Origin: Mauremys mutica
Taxonomy: Eukaryota > Chordata > Testudines > Geoemydidae
Direction: 5' to 3'
Assembly: GCF_020497125.1 (NCBI RefSeq)
Contig: NC_059082.1
Location: forward strand, 66,480,948 to 66,544,947
DNA length: 64,000 nt
This document shows, piece by piece, positions 12,510 through 23,099 of this stretch; position 1 is the first letter of the stretch, and each line of letters opens with the position of its first letter. The position numbers and the translations under genes were made by a program. The notes under the pieces were generated by a model. It saw nothing but the letters and a program-made list of their open reading frames with translations, was not told the origin of the DNA and did not search any database.

Positions 12510-12935
12510 TCTGAACACTAGAGGATTCCAACTGAGGCCATGCAGCGGTCTGCCCTGCCCTTTATACCCTCAGGGTAGAGCACAAGGAGAGCTGAGGTGC
12601 AGGCATGGACCAATGGACATTACTTACAAGAACAACAAGGAGTCCGGTGGCACCTTCAAGATTAACAGATTTATTTGGGCATAAGCTTTCGTGGGTAAAA
12701 AACCTCACTTGCATCTGAAGAAGTGAGGTTTTTTACCCACGAAAGCTTATGCCCAAATAAATCTGTTAGTCTTGAAGGTGCCACCGACTCCTTGTTGGTT
12801 TTGTGGATACAGACTAACACAGCTACCTCCTGATACTTGACACTACTTACAAGAATTCTCTGATCTCAGGTTCATGACGCACATGTGCGCTCATAGTGGA
12901 ATATACACAGAGACCAGCACTTGAAGAAAAACACA
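12510..12935 (+). mobile_element. Terminal region of a DIRS-like element
   Basis: A G/C-richer block with CCTTTATACCCTCAGGG and, further on, CACATGTGCGCTCATAGTGG then CAGCACTTGAAGAAAAAC resembles the terminal repeats seen at 20062-20400 and 30770-31080. It is split at 12632 by the fold-back retroposon. Reading on from 12632 to 12840 restores continuity if one 16-bp duplication is removed. Confidence 0.4.
12633..12839 (+). mobile_element. Fold-back (inverted-duplicate) retroposon with 16-bp target-site duplication
   Basis: Arms at 12631-12710 and 12721-12797 are near-perfect reverse complements separated by only 10 bases (GCATCTGAAG). The right arm continues into a unique tail ending ACCTCCTGATACTTG. 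The whole is flanked by ACATTACTTACAAGAA and ACACTACTTACAAGAA, a 16-bp duplication with one mismatch. Duplications of this length fit target-primed reverse transcription, not cut-and-paste transposition. The right arm plus tail is the common form of this reptile retroposon end. The left arm is an inverted extra copy. Confidence 0.75.
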
Positions 12936-14460
12936 GTTTTGTCTGTTAATACACGTATCAGTGCAACTATAGCTGCAGAAAATATTATCATAGAGAAAAA
13001 TACCTGTATAAATAATTCATGTGAGAGATGCACATAAATGAAAACTACACATTTTTAGAAATCACTAGTATATTAAAAAGAAAATGGCACCCAAGCAAAC
13101 CAGGAGACCAGACAATCCTCACCATTTCAACCACGCTACAGATCCTAAACCTACTCCCAAACTGCCAAGACAACTGCTAAAGCTGCCAAGTAGCCAGCTG
13201 CTCTTGTTGTAGCAAAAATTATGTTTCGCAGTTCATCATCCAAGTCCTGTGACAGCTATGTAACCAGAAGGAGGAGGAGAATTGGCAGAGTGCTACAATA
13301 AATTCACATTGTTCCTAGGTCAAGCATTTAACACATATAGTTAAATGAAGTTTATTAGATAATTTCTCCAGTTTGTTTTGAAAAAGAAACCTGCCAATTT
13401 AAAAAAAAACAACAAATTAATAAGTATTCTTTAATTAACAGTGAGGCAAACTAGAAGAATATAGGTAAGATGAATCCTGGCATATTGAACATCTGTCTTT
13501 GAACATTTATTATTAGGATGAATTAATATGGAGATTCTTACCAATCTGTAAACAACTGTTACTATCTATTTTTCAAATTATGGGAATTGGCTTTTTTAAT
13601 AGAAATCATGTTTGTAAATGAAAGTTTTATCATCACTACAAACTAAATGTCTACTACAAATATTCCACTTCTCCTCCATAATGTCACATACATAGAGATT
13701 TTTAGACCTGAAATCAGGGGGGCATTTATGCATATCCTTAGTTTAAGCACATGCTTAAACACCCTGGATGAAGAGAGATGTTTCTTGACTTGGGACCTTA
13801 GCAGTTTGTTCTGTTCTCAAAAGCACACTAAGACTTTTCATTAACAGTGATTGGTGCTGCACGCAATTGAGGCCGGAAGAATTTGCTAGATGGGTACATA
13901 CTGTTTGCAATTAGTTACTAACATAGTAAAAGCAACCTGGCTGGTTAATAACTTCGATTGGTTAATAATTAAACCACACAGTATTTTAATGTCATGTGCT
14001 ACAAAGAGTTACAGGAAACATACTAAAGAGCCACTTGCGGCTCCCGAGCCTCAGTCTGAGTATTACTGGTATAATCTTTTAAAAATTTCAAAATCTTTGC
14101 TCAGTCTGCAAACATGCAGTAGAAGCAGAATTTCTGTAGCAGATACAGGAGCAATTTTACAACTATATATTATTTTTATAAGTGCCTTTCACTTACACAT
14201 TTCTGCCATTTATACTGTACAACTACTTTTAATTGAGGTCCTGTAGGAAAATAAAACCACCACCAGTTGAAACATTTTGACAGATGGAAAGAACAAACCA
14301 GATGGCACTAGGTAACTCAAATTAATTGTGTTCATTTGTTAGATTGTACTTTCTAAAGCTCAGTCTCTTTTTACTTTCTTGTCTTCTTGCAATAATAAAG
14401 GCATACAGCAGTTTGCAAGTTAACACCCAATTCAGTCAATGGAAGTCAAGGACACTCAGG
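12936..14460. other. Intron, nothing recognised
   Basis: A/T-rich sequence with only short chance frames. I see no conserved motif or repeat boundary. Confidence 0.5.
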
Positions 14461-14653
14461 TCTTGTCTACACTGCAGAGTTTTGTTGGCAAAAGTTATGC
14501 CACTTTAATTAAAGCACTTTAATTAAATTGCAGTTGCATGTCACATTATGCTTCTTGTGTCGGCAGAGTGTATCCACACTAGCAGCTCTTGCATCAACAC
14601 AGAGAGCAGTGCACTGTGGGTAGCTTTCCCACTGTGCAATTGGCAGCAGGATG

Positions 14654-14776
14654 TAGGGTTGCCAACCCTCCAGGATTGGCCTGGAATCTCCAGGAATTAA
14701 AGATTAATCTTTATTTAAAGATTATGTCATGTCATGAAATCTCCAGGAATACATCCAACCAAAACTGGCAACCCTA
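14654..14776 (+). mobile_element. Small MITE (123 bp) with TAGGGTTGCCA ends
   Basis: The ends TAGGGTTGCCA and TGGCAACCCTA are exact inverted repeats of 11 bases. The interior holds CTCCAGGAATTAAAGATTAA and a matching CTCCAGGAAT block near the right end. It lies inside the larger element at 14461-15545, so it inserted later. Confidence 0.7.
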
Positions 14777-15078
14777 GCAGGGTGCTTTGGAAACAGTTTG
14801 CCAATGCCTCGTGGGGCAAGTACAGCATCACATCATGCAGATTTCTCAATCCCATTGTTCTATTGGCATCCTACTGAATTGCCAGCCACTTTTCAACTGC
14901 AGTGAGGGGAGTGTGTGTGAATGTGGGGGCGGGGATGGAGACTGTTTGTGTGTTGGGGGAGTGTGTCGGCATGCTGTCTCTAAGTTCAGACAGCCGCCAG
15001 AAGTAACCTGAGGCAGAGGGAGGGGGACACCACCGACATCAGCCCCCGCCTCCCTCTCTGCCTCTGTCCAGTACAGCA

Positions 15079-15079
15079 G

Positions 15080-15125
<46 letters not shown>
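15079..15125. repeat. (CT)n-(CA)n compound microsatellite
   Basis: A run of CT dinucleotides is followed by about 17 CA units. The run is uninterrupted, so it is likely polymorphic in length. Confidence 0.95.
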
Positions 15126-15127
<2 letters not shown>

Positions 15128-15559
15128 GCCTGCCTCTGTGTTAGAAGTGTGGGAGAGAGCAGCATCCCACATTAATGATTTGCTCTTTGCTGCCAGAGCT
15201 GAGCAGCACGCTTAGCTGTCAGAACTTCATGGAAGTTTGAAAGGGGAGGGCGCATGACTGTGTAGGAGAAATGCAGGGCAGACAAGTTCAAAACAGTGAG
15301 CAAAGTGGTCATGGCAGGCATTGTGGGCTACTGACGGAGGCCAGTTATGGTGATATAATGAAGGGCAGCATCTACACTGACGTTGTCGCTTTAAGTTTGC
15401 CGGCAAAAGCTCTATGCCTTTCATCGAGGTGGTTTTATTTTGTCGCCCAAACTGAAGCTTTGTTGCCAAAAGTGACATTGCGGTGTGTTCACTTCCACTG
15501 TTTTGTTGCCAAAAGCTGCCTTTTGGTGACAAAATTCTGCAGCTGAGGCCTTGTCTACA

Positions 15560-16330
15560 TGGCTTCAGGGATGAGGTCCTTAATGTTGTTTTCTCAACTG
15601 TAATTTCTTTACTCGATATTTTGAAGAGGTTTAAGTCTCAATTCTGTTTTATTAAGTGATATGTTAATAAATTTCTGTTTTGTTCACCTTGATTAAAAAC
15701 AAAAGCTTCAGAGACAGAGTTGGGAGAAAATGTTTTCATTCTCTCAGCAGTAACTGATCTGTATTAGCAATATTTAACAAAATTCATTTTACCCATCTCC
15801 TTCCCCACAGTTTTATTTCCTTTTTTGTGAAAGGCAAGAAATCTTAAATTAACTTTCACTTTCCAAGATGTAAGGTTGTATTCAAGCACTTAAAAAAAAT
15901 ATGCCAATCCTATTTCAATGTACCCAGAGTACAATTTTCCTATAGAATAATTTCTTCGGAAAGGTGAAACTGAAGTATTCTCAGCTCTAGAAGCACTAAC
16001 ATGTTGTTCAGAGTTTGAAAAAGCATGCACTCCCAAATGAAACTGAATGAATCAGTCCTCCAAACAGAAATTTATTCAAATTAAGGACCTATATTATCGT
16101 TTTTAGACTTTTGAAAATGTTTTTCCATTCAAACATGGATACTAACTCCTTTTAAAGAAACTGAAAGCATATTAATAAAGAACAAGCTTTTTATTTTATC
16201 AAATAAGTATTCCTATAACTGCATCACATCATGCCATGTGTATCTCAAATAATAAAGGTAAACACATGATCAGGGATAACTGGGAATTTGTTTTCAGGGT
16301 ACAGTTAGCTACATCAGTCCTTGTGTCAAT
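15560..16330. other. Intron, nothing recognised
   Basis: A/T-rich sequence between two transposon relics with no coding or repeat signal I can name. Confidence 0.45.
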
Positions 16331-17880
16331 TATTTCTTTACATCCATACTGTGAATGAACCCCTTCTCCACACACACAACATCTGATAAGTGGTGAGGTC
16401 ATTCATTAGTACACTGTATGACAACCAATCCCCCTCCCCACACACAAGCAGGTTGTTCATAAAGGCACTCTTCTCCCTCTTCCATTGGTCCATGCAATTC
16501 CATAATGTGGGAGCACAAAGCATCCCTGATTTCTGTTGCCTGGGTGCATCCAGCTCCAGCTGTGGCTGGTGCAATGTCTTACCTCTGGCTTCACAAAGAC
16601 TGTAACAAACACAGCAAGCTATCTCCAACAGGATCTCAATCAGTCAAAACCACATTCAACAACCATTTTACCCCTGCTGAGAGGGTAATTAAACCTTCAT
16701 TTGCCAGGGCCTATGATAACAGGGTAAAGTTTCATAAGCCAATGCAAAATGGGGGTACATGCAGGGGTCCCCAGAATAATGCTGGAGGCAGTAACTCCCT
16801 TTATGACAATTTCATTTGGTGGGAATAGAGTCCCAGCCTGTCCATAAACCTAGACTCCCAATCACCAAAAAACACTTGCATCGTGAATTTTTCCAGTGCA
16901 GCCCATGTTGACGTTCTTAAACCAATGAGGGCCTGCATTACAATGGAGTATTACTCTTTGTGGTTTGTGTACTCAAGTGCTCCTTGAAGAGGGGAACTAT
17001 TGGTAGAAATATTTTTTATGCCCACCACCTTGGGAAAAACCACACACCTGATTGCCTCAGAAACCTCCGACACCACTTTACTCACAGTTGCTTTTCCAGT
17101 ACCAAACTGATTGGCAACAGACCTGTGGCAGTCTGGGTGGCCAGCTTCCAGATGGCTATAGCAACCTGCTTTTGGACAGGCAGGGCCACTTTCATGAGGA
17201 TGTTTCTTTGCTGGGCAGGGAAGAGTGTGAGGCCAAGTTGCTCACAAAGCTCCAAAAATGTAGCTTTCTTCATACAAAAAAATTTGGACTCCCTGCTGGG
17301 CATCCAGGTCTGCATGGTGATGTGGTCCCAACAGTCTGTGCTTGTGGCCCTGCTCCAGAAGTGCCAGTCTACACAGGAGGCATCAGTGGCTATACTGAGT
17401 GTCATGAGCAGCATCAGTCAAGTTCAAGTCTGCCATGTCCTCCTCTGTCATTAGCTCTGTCATATGCCTTTGATAGGTGAGAAAACACTGCCAAACTGTC
17501 CATCAGCATCTCATGGAAGCTCTGTCCTGAAACAGGAGCAAGAGCAAAGCAAAAGAAGTTATTGAAACGACAATTCCTCTCTGTTGCTGGCTCCAGATGC
17601 TGGAACTGCTCAGCAGGATGCATTGGCAGGCTGTTCAAACTTCCTGTAATGAGCAGGGTGGACAGTGAAGTTTTCCCACCTTGCACCATGGTCAAAAAGC
17701 TAAAGCAGGCACATTCCAGGAGGGTGCTGGGGACTCAAAGATATGGTTGGTTTGACTCAGGTCTGTGTGCTGCAGTGTGGACACCAGAGCTCTGGGTTCA
17801 AGTTCAGGCTAGAAAATTCTTAACCTAGGGTCCACTGATTCGAGTCCCACTAACCTTGGGCTTACACTGCAGACATAATC
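16330..17880 (-). mobile_element. Harbinger-type DNA transposon, decayed
   Basis: The transposase relic is followed on its 5' side (plus 17735-17880) by GTGTGCTGCAGTGTGGACAC and CTTACACTGCAGACAT. These CAGTGTAGAC-like blocks recur near ends of reptile TIR elements. I cannot define the matching left terminus, so the limits are approximate. Confidence 0.5.
16520..17695 (-). pseudogene. PIF/Harbinger transposase relic (minus strand)
   Basis: A 110-codon minus frame at 17082-17414 reads KKATFLELCEQLGLTLF, then a Lys-Val-Ala-Leu-Pro-Val-Gln block, then VAIAIWKLATQT. This is the N-terminal signature of HARBI1-like transposases. Downstream on the same strand, at lower coordinates, broken frames carry a VHDA-like block as GKIHDASVFW near 16890 and a YPLSRGKMVVECGF-like block near 16690. 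A C-EARGKT block follows near 16590. These occur in the order of a DDE-type Harbinger enzyme. Upstream frames (17414-17695) resemble the Glu/Asp-rich leader. Stops in nearly every block show it is inactive. Confidence 0.8.
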
Positions 17881-18108
17881 TGACTGCAGACATATTCTGA
17901 CAGTCTTGGACAGTGTCTTTTATAATCACTTCTATAGAATTTACCACTATGATTTTTTAAAATTCACCTCAGTATAATACTTAGACTTTCAATTTCAATT
18001 ATAATTTTAAGAAACCATTTTAAAGTCACAGACTTGACTGTTTGACAATACTTGATTTGAATAATTTTCCACTGTAGTGGGGTGGTCACCCGCTCCTGCC
18101 ACGAAGGG

Positions 18109-18312
18109 CTAGGGGGGAGGGAAAGCTCAGTGGTTTGAGCATTGGCCTGCTAAACCCAGGGTTGTGAGTTCAATCCTTGAGGGAGCCACTTAGGAATCTG
18201 GGGCAAAAATCAGTACTTGGTCCTGTTAGTGAAGGCAGGGAGCTGGACTCGATGACCTTTCAAGGTCCCTTCCAGTTCTAGGAGATTGGTATATCTCCAA
18301 TTATAAAAAGAA
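18109..18312 (+). mobile_element. Turtle tRNA-derived SINE (Cry/polIII type)
   Basis: The head reads AAGCTCAGTGGTTTGAGC (A-box region) and GGTTGTGAGTTCAATCC (B-box region), as expected of a tRNA-derived promoter. The body contains GGGGCAAAAATCAGTACTTGG. The tail GATGACCTTTCAAGGTCCCT followed by AGTTCTAGGAGATTGG is LINE-derived. This is the cryptodiran turtle SINE as I know it and the best taxonomic marker in the window. It interrupts LTR copy 1, whose sequence resumes with AATCAGCCCTGGGAGAGAGC, so it is younger than that insertion. Confidence 0.88.
18166..18176 (+). promoter_or_regulatory. B box of the SINE polymerase III promoter
   Basis: GAGTTCAATCC is one or two bases from the tRNA B-box consensus. 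It lies about 40 bases after the A-box-like AAGCTCAGTGG, a spacing suited to TFIIIC binding. Confidence 0.7.
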
Positions 18313-18978
18313 ATCAGCCCTGGGAGAGAGCTAAGACTGCGAGAGGGCTGCTGCTGCTGCTAGGAAAGCAGCTAAGCCTCGACTGATTGGGGAAACAGCC
18401 ACAGCTGCAGCCATGCCCCAATCAGGCCACAGCTGGCCTGTGTAAAAAGGCTGGGAGCCAGGAGCTCCAAAAGGCTCTCTCCAGTCTTGGAGGGAGCAGG
18501 GCCTGGCTGTCTGCAGAAAGGGTACTGGGAGTGAAGCAGGGCTGGGGAAAGGCTAGAGGAACAGGGGTGCTCCAGGCTGGCAACTCCCCAGGCTGCAGGG
18601 CCTAGTCCTAGGCCCACAGAGGTTCTGGGTCGTAGAGGAAGGCAGCTGGTCCAAACCCCCCTTGCCGATGATGAGTGGCTTTTACACTGCAGTCTGCCCC
18701 AGGGAGCGGGGGCTTGATGATGACTGGCAGTAGCCCAGACTGAGGCAAGGTGGGGATTACAGGATTGGGGGTTCCCCAGAGAGGGGAGACCCAGAGGCAG
18801 AGTGTGGGGGTATTACCAGGGGGCAGCACCCCAGATAAAAGGACACCGGGGTCCGGGAGGGACACGGGGCCAGCGGACAGCAAGACACCAGCCAGCAGAG
18901 GGCGCTCTGCACTGGAAAGAGCTAATTCCTGGATGACCAGCAGGAGGCGCCGCAGGGGTGAGTCGTCATGCCGCTACA

Positions 18979-20060
18979 TCCAGCAACAGTGTTCTACGCG
19001 CATTCTTTTCTAGTTACAACATAAAATCCCAGACTGCAGCAATTCAATTTATTCTCAACCTTTCCCTGTGGCTTCACAGTAACTCTAAATACACAATGTT
19101 CCAAGGTCTACAGTATGTTTACCAAGTCTTTTCTTTGGATACTCTTAGAACATAAAGAAGATTAATCACCACTAACAGATTAATCATTACGATGGAGTTG
19201 GGCAGCAAATGAAATAATTTGTATGCAACAGTTTTTCTGTCCCTGGTGAATGCAGCCTTCACCAGAATGTCAGAAAAATGATAGCTGGAAGATTTCCAAT
19301 TTTAAAACACAGAACTCTATTGCTCCAGCTGTCTGTATTTAGGCTAGTTAAAAGACAAGATAGTGGCCTCATTAACCTTAATTTATGAGTGAATAATTTA
19401 AACATCAAATGATTGTTAAAGAAAATATTAGATTTCTGATTTAAGGTAACAAAAGCAGGGAAGTTAGTAGTTCATCCTTTTTTTTCATCCCATTTTCCCT
19501 ACACATTTGTAAGGGTCTCAGTACATTATGAAATCTTGCAAAAACGTGCTGTCATCCTTTGGTGCATGTCAGTGAGGTAAGAGCAAAATCACCTTAAATC
19601 TTTGTTTCAGTCATTTTAAGTTATAACAACGGTATTTTACAGGATTGAAGAAAAGATCTTGGGCTCTCCAAAAGTTTTCCTACAGTTAAAGTGGGCTAGC
19701 TAGCACACATTTGTTAGCCTTATGCTACACTTACAGTCATATGCTTGATCATCTTTATGCATTCTTAATGTTGGAAAGCAAGGATCACATTCTTCCTAAA
19801 AGTGGAATGAAAAATCAATAGCAATTTTCTAAAGAACGAAGGCTTGTTGCTGATGGAAGTCAAGGTGAAAAGGAGTAGCGATTAAGTCGTTTTCTTACAA
19901 CATTGTTTCCATTCACAAAAAAAAATTGTGAAGGTACACAAACACTTGAAAAATTCTATTACTCTTCTTAAATATTTCTTATAGTATAGGGATAATCTTT
20001 TCAAATTAGCAGTTGTGGCTTTTTACATGACAGAGTTTTCCATGTTCCTCTCTATATTTG
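18979..20060. other. Intron, nothing recognised
   Basis: A/T-rich sequence without a recognisable gene or repeat. Confidence 0.45.
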
Positions 20061-20061
20061 A

Positions 20062-20950
20062 AAAGAGAAGCTACTTACCTGTACAGTAACTGGAGTTCTT
20101 CAAGATGTGTTTTCCACATACGTATTCCACCGATGGTGCACACACACCCAAGATCAAAGCCTTTTGGCTAGCAGTTTCTGTTGTAGCAGCGCATGTGCCC
20201 TAAGTGTATTCATACCAGACATAAAAGGATGGAACAGACCAATTGCCACTCAGTTTACTCTGCACAAGAGAATCCAGGTGACATAGGAGACTGAGGTAGA
20301 GGAGATGAGAGCAGGTAGTGGAATATGTATATGAACAATTACTGTACATGTAATTAATTTCTTCCTCCTTCAAGTGATTGTCCATATACATATTCCACTT
20401 CCATTGCTTGGGGGAGTCACTGTATGAAATGTAATAGAGTTGAGAGATTGAAGTCTTTGGAGAACAGAGACTGACGTACAGACTTTCCAAATATAGCATC
20501 TGCTTAGAAATTTCAATGATAGCAGAGTGTTTCATAAAGGTGTGAATAGATCCCCAGGTGCTTGCTTTGCATATGTCCATAATAGAAACACTTTTTTAAA
20601 GATGCTGCAACGGCTGCCTGAGTTCTGGTGGAGTGAGCTTTGAGAGAAGTAGCGGGGGAATCTCCTTTAGTCACTTCATCACAGCTCTCACACAGTCAGA
20701 TATCCACCTAGACCGGCTGAGATGAGAGAGATTTCCTTTTCATCCTTTCTGCTACTGAGACAAAAAGTATTGGTGTAGATCTAAAAAGTTTTGCTCTCTG
20801 CAAATAAAATGCCAAAGCACATCTGACAACCAGAAGCTGAAGCTTAGCCTCTTCCTTACAAATGTGTAGCTTAGGAAAAAAGTATAAACAGGTGAATCTG
20901 CTGGTTAGATGAAGGTCCACGACAATGTTTGGGAGAAACTTAGAATCTGT
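20062..20950 (-). mobile_element. DIRS-like element, 3' part with terminus (minus strand)
   Basis: The plus strand starts with CTGTACAGTAACTGGAGTTC and TTCAAGATGTGTTTTCC and later has CCTTCAAGTGATTGTCCATA. These are the terminal motifs also found at 30770-31080 and, in altered form, near 12900. The minus strand of 20480-20950 encodes a tyrosine recombinase C-terminus (separate entry). A DIRS-like element read on the minus strand would have the recombinase next to this end, as seen. Its 5' part appears to continue at 22135-23030 beyond an inserted hAT copy. Confidence 0.65.
20480..20950 (-). pseudogene. DIRS-like tyrosine recombinase, C-terminal relic
   Basis: On the minus strand one frame reads VVRCALAFYLQRAKLFRS and VAERMKRKSLSSQ. 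A shifted frame then reads AHSTRTQAAVAASLKK, and another DICKASTWGSIHTFMKH. These are the blocks of the DIRS-family tyrosine recombinase: R-ALxFYL, the H-x-x-R box and the W-S-x-HTF-x-(H/F)Y end. The His and Arg of H-x-x-R are kept, but the blocks fall in different frames with stops between them. Such an enzyme would integrate circular cDNA without making a target-site duplication. Confidence 0.7.
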
Positions 20951-21340
20951 TCTAAGTAGGGCTGTCAAGCAATTACAAAAATTAATCACAATTAATCACA
21001 CTGTTAAACAATAATAGGATACCATTTATGTAAATAGTTTTGGATATTTTCTATATTTTCAAATATATCGATTTCACTTACAGCACAGAATACAAAGTGT
21101 ACAATGCTCACTTTATATTTATTTTGATTACAAGTATTAGCACTGTAAAAAACAAAAGAAATAGTATATTTCAATTCACCTAATACAAGTACTATAGTGC
21201 AATCTCTTTATCATGAAAGTTGAACTTACAAATGTAGAATTATGTACAAAAAATAACTGCATTCAAAAATAAAACAAATGTAAAACTTTAGCGCCTACAA
21301 GTCCACTCAGTCCTACTTCTTGTTCCGCCAATTGCTTAGA

Positions 21341-21622
21341 GTCTGGTTTTTAACCTTTACTGCAGCCTGCACCCCTTTGGTTCTCAAAATATGTTCTCGC
21401 ACCCCTTATCAAAAATTATTGAAGTAGGTAAGTTCTTTAAACCTAGATATATTTTTTGTTTGTATATTACAGTAATCGTTAAAAATATATATCATGCTAA
21501 TAAATACATAGGTTTGATTAAACAAAGTAGTTGTACTTACGTGCCTGTGCTTAATTTGTGTTTTCAATTATTTATCTTCTAAAAAAATCTGGCATGTCTC
21601 GCACCCCAGGTTAAGAATCATT
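21341..21622 (+). mobile_element. hAT-type MITE nested in hAT copy 1
   Basis: The ends GGTTTTTAACC and GGTTAAGAATCATT are imperfect inverted repeats of the CAGTGGTTCTTAACC type. The flanks TGCTTAGA and GGCTTAGA are an 8-bp target-site duplication with one mismatch, as expected of hAT. Removing the element restores the transposase-to-3'-end continuity of the host hAT. Confidence 0.75.
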
Positions 21623-21629
21623 GGCTTAG

Positions 21630-22130
21630 ACAAACAAGTTTGTTTACATTTGCAAGAGATAATGATGCTCACTTCTTGTTTATAATATCACCTAAAAGTG
21701 AGAACAAGCATTCACATGGCACTGTTGTAGCTGGCATTGCAAGATATTTATGTGCCAGATGCGCTAAATATGCTGCTAACGGGTTCTGCTTAATAACCAT
21801 CCAAAGCAGTGCGGACTGATGCATGTTCATTTTCATCATCTGAGTCAGTCAGATGCCACGGTTGATTTTATTTTTTGGTGGTTTGGGTTCTGTAGTTTCT
21901 GCATCTGAGTGTTGCTCTTTCAAGACTTCTGAAAGCATGCACTAGACCTCGTTCTTCTCAGATTTTGGAAGGCACTTCAGATTCTTAAACCTTGGGTCGA
22001 GTGCTGTAGCTATCTTTAGAAATCTCACACTGGTGCCTTCTTTGCGTTTTGCAAAATCTGCAGTGAAAGTGTACTTAAAACGAACAAGTGCTGGGTCATC
22101 ATCCAACACTCCTATAACATGAAATATATG
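21630..22130 (-). pseudogene. hAT transposase C-terminal relic, copy 1
   Basis: Read on the minus strand, 21640-21770 gives LAMPATTVPC and SLLGDII followed by an Asn-Lys-Lys block with a stop after it. This is the hAT C-terminal dimerisation region also seen at 26600-26813. The 21780-22130 part gives further transposase sequence with frame breaks. Confidence 0.65.
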
Positions 22131-22134
22131 GCTC

Positions 22135-23030
22135 AGGTCAGGGAAGTTCGAGATGGCAAATCAGTAGACAGGATGACATGTTCAGTAGGTTGGGAAACCA
22201 GAACCGTCAGGGCCAGAGAGTCATCTAGCTGTGATGTAGGAGGAACCACAGCCTCACCTGGAGATAATATGGATAAAACTGGAGCCCAACAAGTCAGCAC
22301 AATGGGATGGGAGCTCCTTTGCTAAATCGTCAGGTTGAGCAGAAGTCTGAGTAATGTTTTGCTCAAGAGCTGCTTGAGTTGCTGATACAGTACAATGAGA
22401 TGTTTTATGAGTCTGAGGTATCTCATGAAAAATCTCCTGTTCACATGAAACCCACAGACCCCAATAAGGCTACACAACCAGATAAGAACCTCATGGCCAT
22501 ATGATAAGTAACCATGGCCCAACCCTAGAACAATCAAGTCCATAGTATCTGTCAGGAATGAGTCTCTGGTTTCCTTGAATGAGGCAGGAGAAGCAGGAAG
22601 ATATATACTTATAAAGTACATGTTGGAGTACTCTACACTGTCATCAGATGCCACTGAGGACAGTGATGAAAAGAAGCACTATTGGTGAAGTCTATTGGTG
22701 AAGCTGAAGAAACAAGTCTTGAAGGCTGACAAATGGTGTGCATTAAAGTAGAAGTGCTAGGTACCACACGTAGAGGTGGACCCAATACTGCAGGCATTAA
22801 ACCATTAGAAAGTAATAGGGATTAAGGCTCTGCAAGATCTCTAGATCCCCCAGTACTGTATATTATCAGTATTGTACAGTGCAGCTTGGCCAGCAGTGGA
22901 ACCAGGGTAGAGACTGGTGGAGTCAATGGTGCCAAAGTATTCAGAATCAGACAAGAAGGTAGAAGCCATTGAAACCTGGCCTGCCTATAGGAAAATATAA
23001 TTCCTCTGTTTTGCCTACAATCAGCAAGGG
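22135..23030 (-). mobile_element. DIRS-like ORF1 (gag) region, minus strand
   Basis: The minus strand holds a 110-codon frame (22322-22654) and broken frames including SPGEAVVPPTSQLDDSLA near 22200-22250. This Ser-Pro-(D/G)-EAV pattern recalls the DIRS-like ORF1 region upstream of the reverse transcriptase. Orientation and order agree with the recombinase at 20480-20950 if the middle was deleted and hAT copy 1 inserted. The family call is weaker than for the recombinase. Confidence 0.45.
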
Positions 23031-23099
23031 TATTTGTAAAAGAAAGGAATATTTGAAGCAATAATCTGCCACCCCAAAACTGGTAGAAATTTGTTTTTT

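Larger units (their letters stand above)
14461..15545 (+). mobile_element. Non-autonomous TIR transposon with CTGCAG-AA/GTTTTGT ends
   Basis: The left end reads CTGCAGAGTTTTGTTGGCAAAAG. The right end, reverse complemented, reads CTGCAGAATTTTGTCACCAAAAG, so about 19 of 23 positions agree. The interior has repeated TTTTGTTGCCAAAAG-like blocks near the right end. It contains no transposase. It is interrupted by a small MITE at 14654-14776 and expanded by a CT/CA microsatellite. The CTTGTCTACA found at 15550 is in direct orientation and may belong to a neighbouring element. Confidence 0.55.
18073..18978 (+). mobile_element. LTR-like element with TGTAGTGG...CCGCTACA ends, copy 1
   Basis: The segment starts TGTAGTGGGGTGGTCACCCG and ends CCGCTACA, giving TG...CA termini in a short inverted repeat. 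A second copy at 24962-26004 shares the interior, including GCAGTCTGCCCCAGGG and GCAGGAGGCGCCGCAGGGGT, so the two are one family. Flanking TCCAC and TCCAG differ by one base. There is no internal coding region, so it is a solo LTR or an LTR-like repeat. The Cry SINE sits inside it. Confidence 0.65.
20955..22130 (-). mobile_element. hAT DNA transposon copy 1 (minus strand, 3' part)
   Basis: The plus strand begins GGGCTGTCAAGCAATTAC, the reverse complement of the terminus at 35740-35750 (ATTGACAGCCCT). Its interior, reverse complemented, aligns through 300 bases with the hAT copy at 26800-27110, for example GTACACTTTGTATTCTG and GATATATTTGAAAAT. The coding part lies from about 21630 to 22130 and is truncated at 22130, where DIRS-like sequence resumes. 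A MITE at 21341-21622 interrupts it. Confidence 0.8.

Noticed and set aside
12631..12797. A hairpin resembling a DNA transposon or a microRNA precursor
   Set aside because: The 16-bp target duplication and one-sided tail fit a retroposon. No evidence supports microRNA processing.
16960..17480. Plus-strand frames of 142-164 codons
   Set aside because: The recognisable Harbinger blocks are on the minus strand. The plus frames are shadows.
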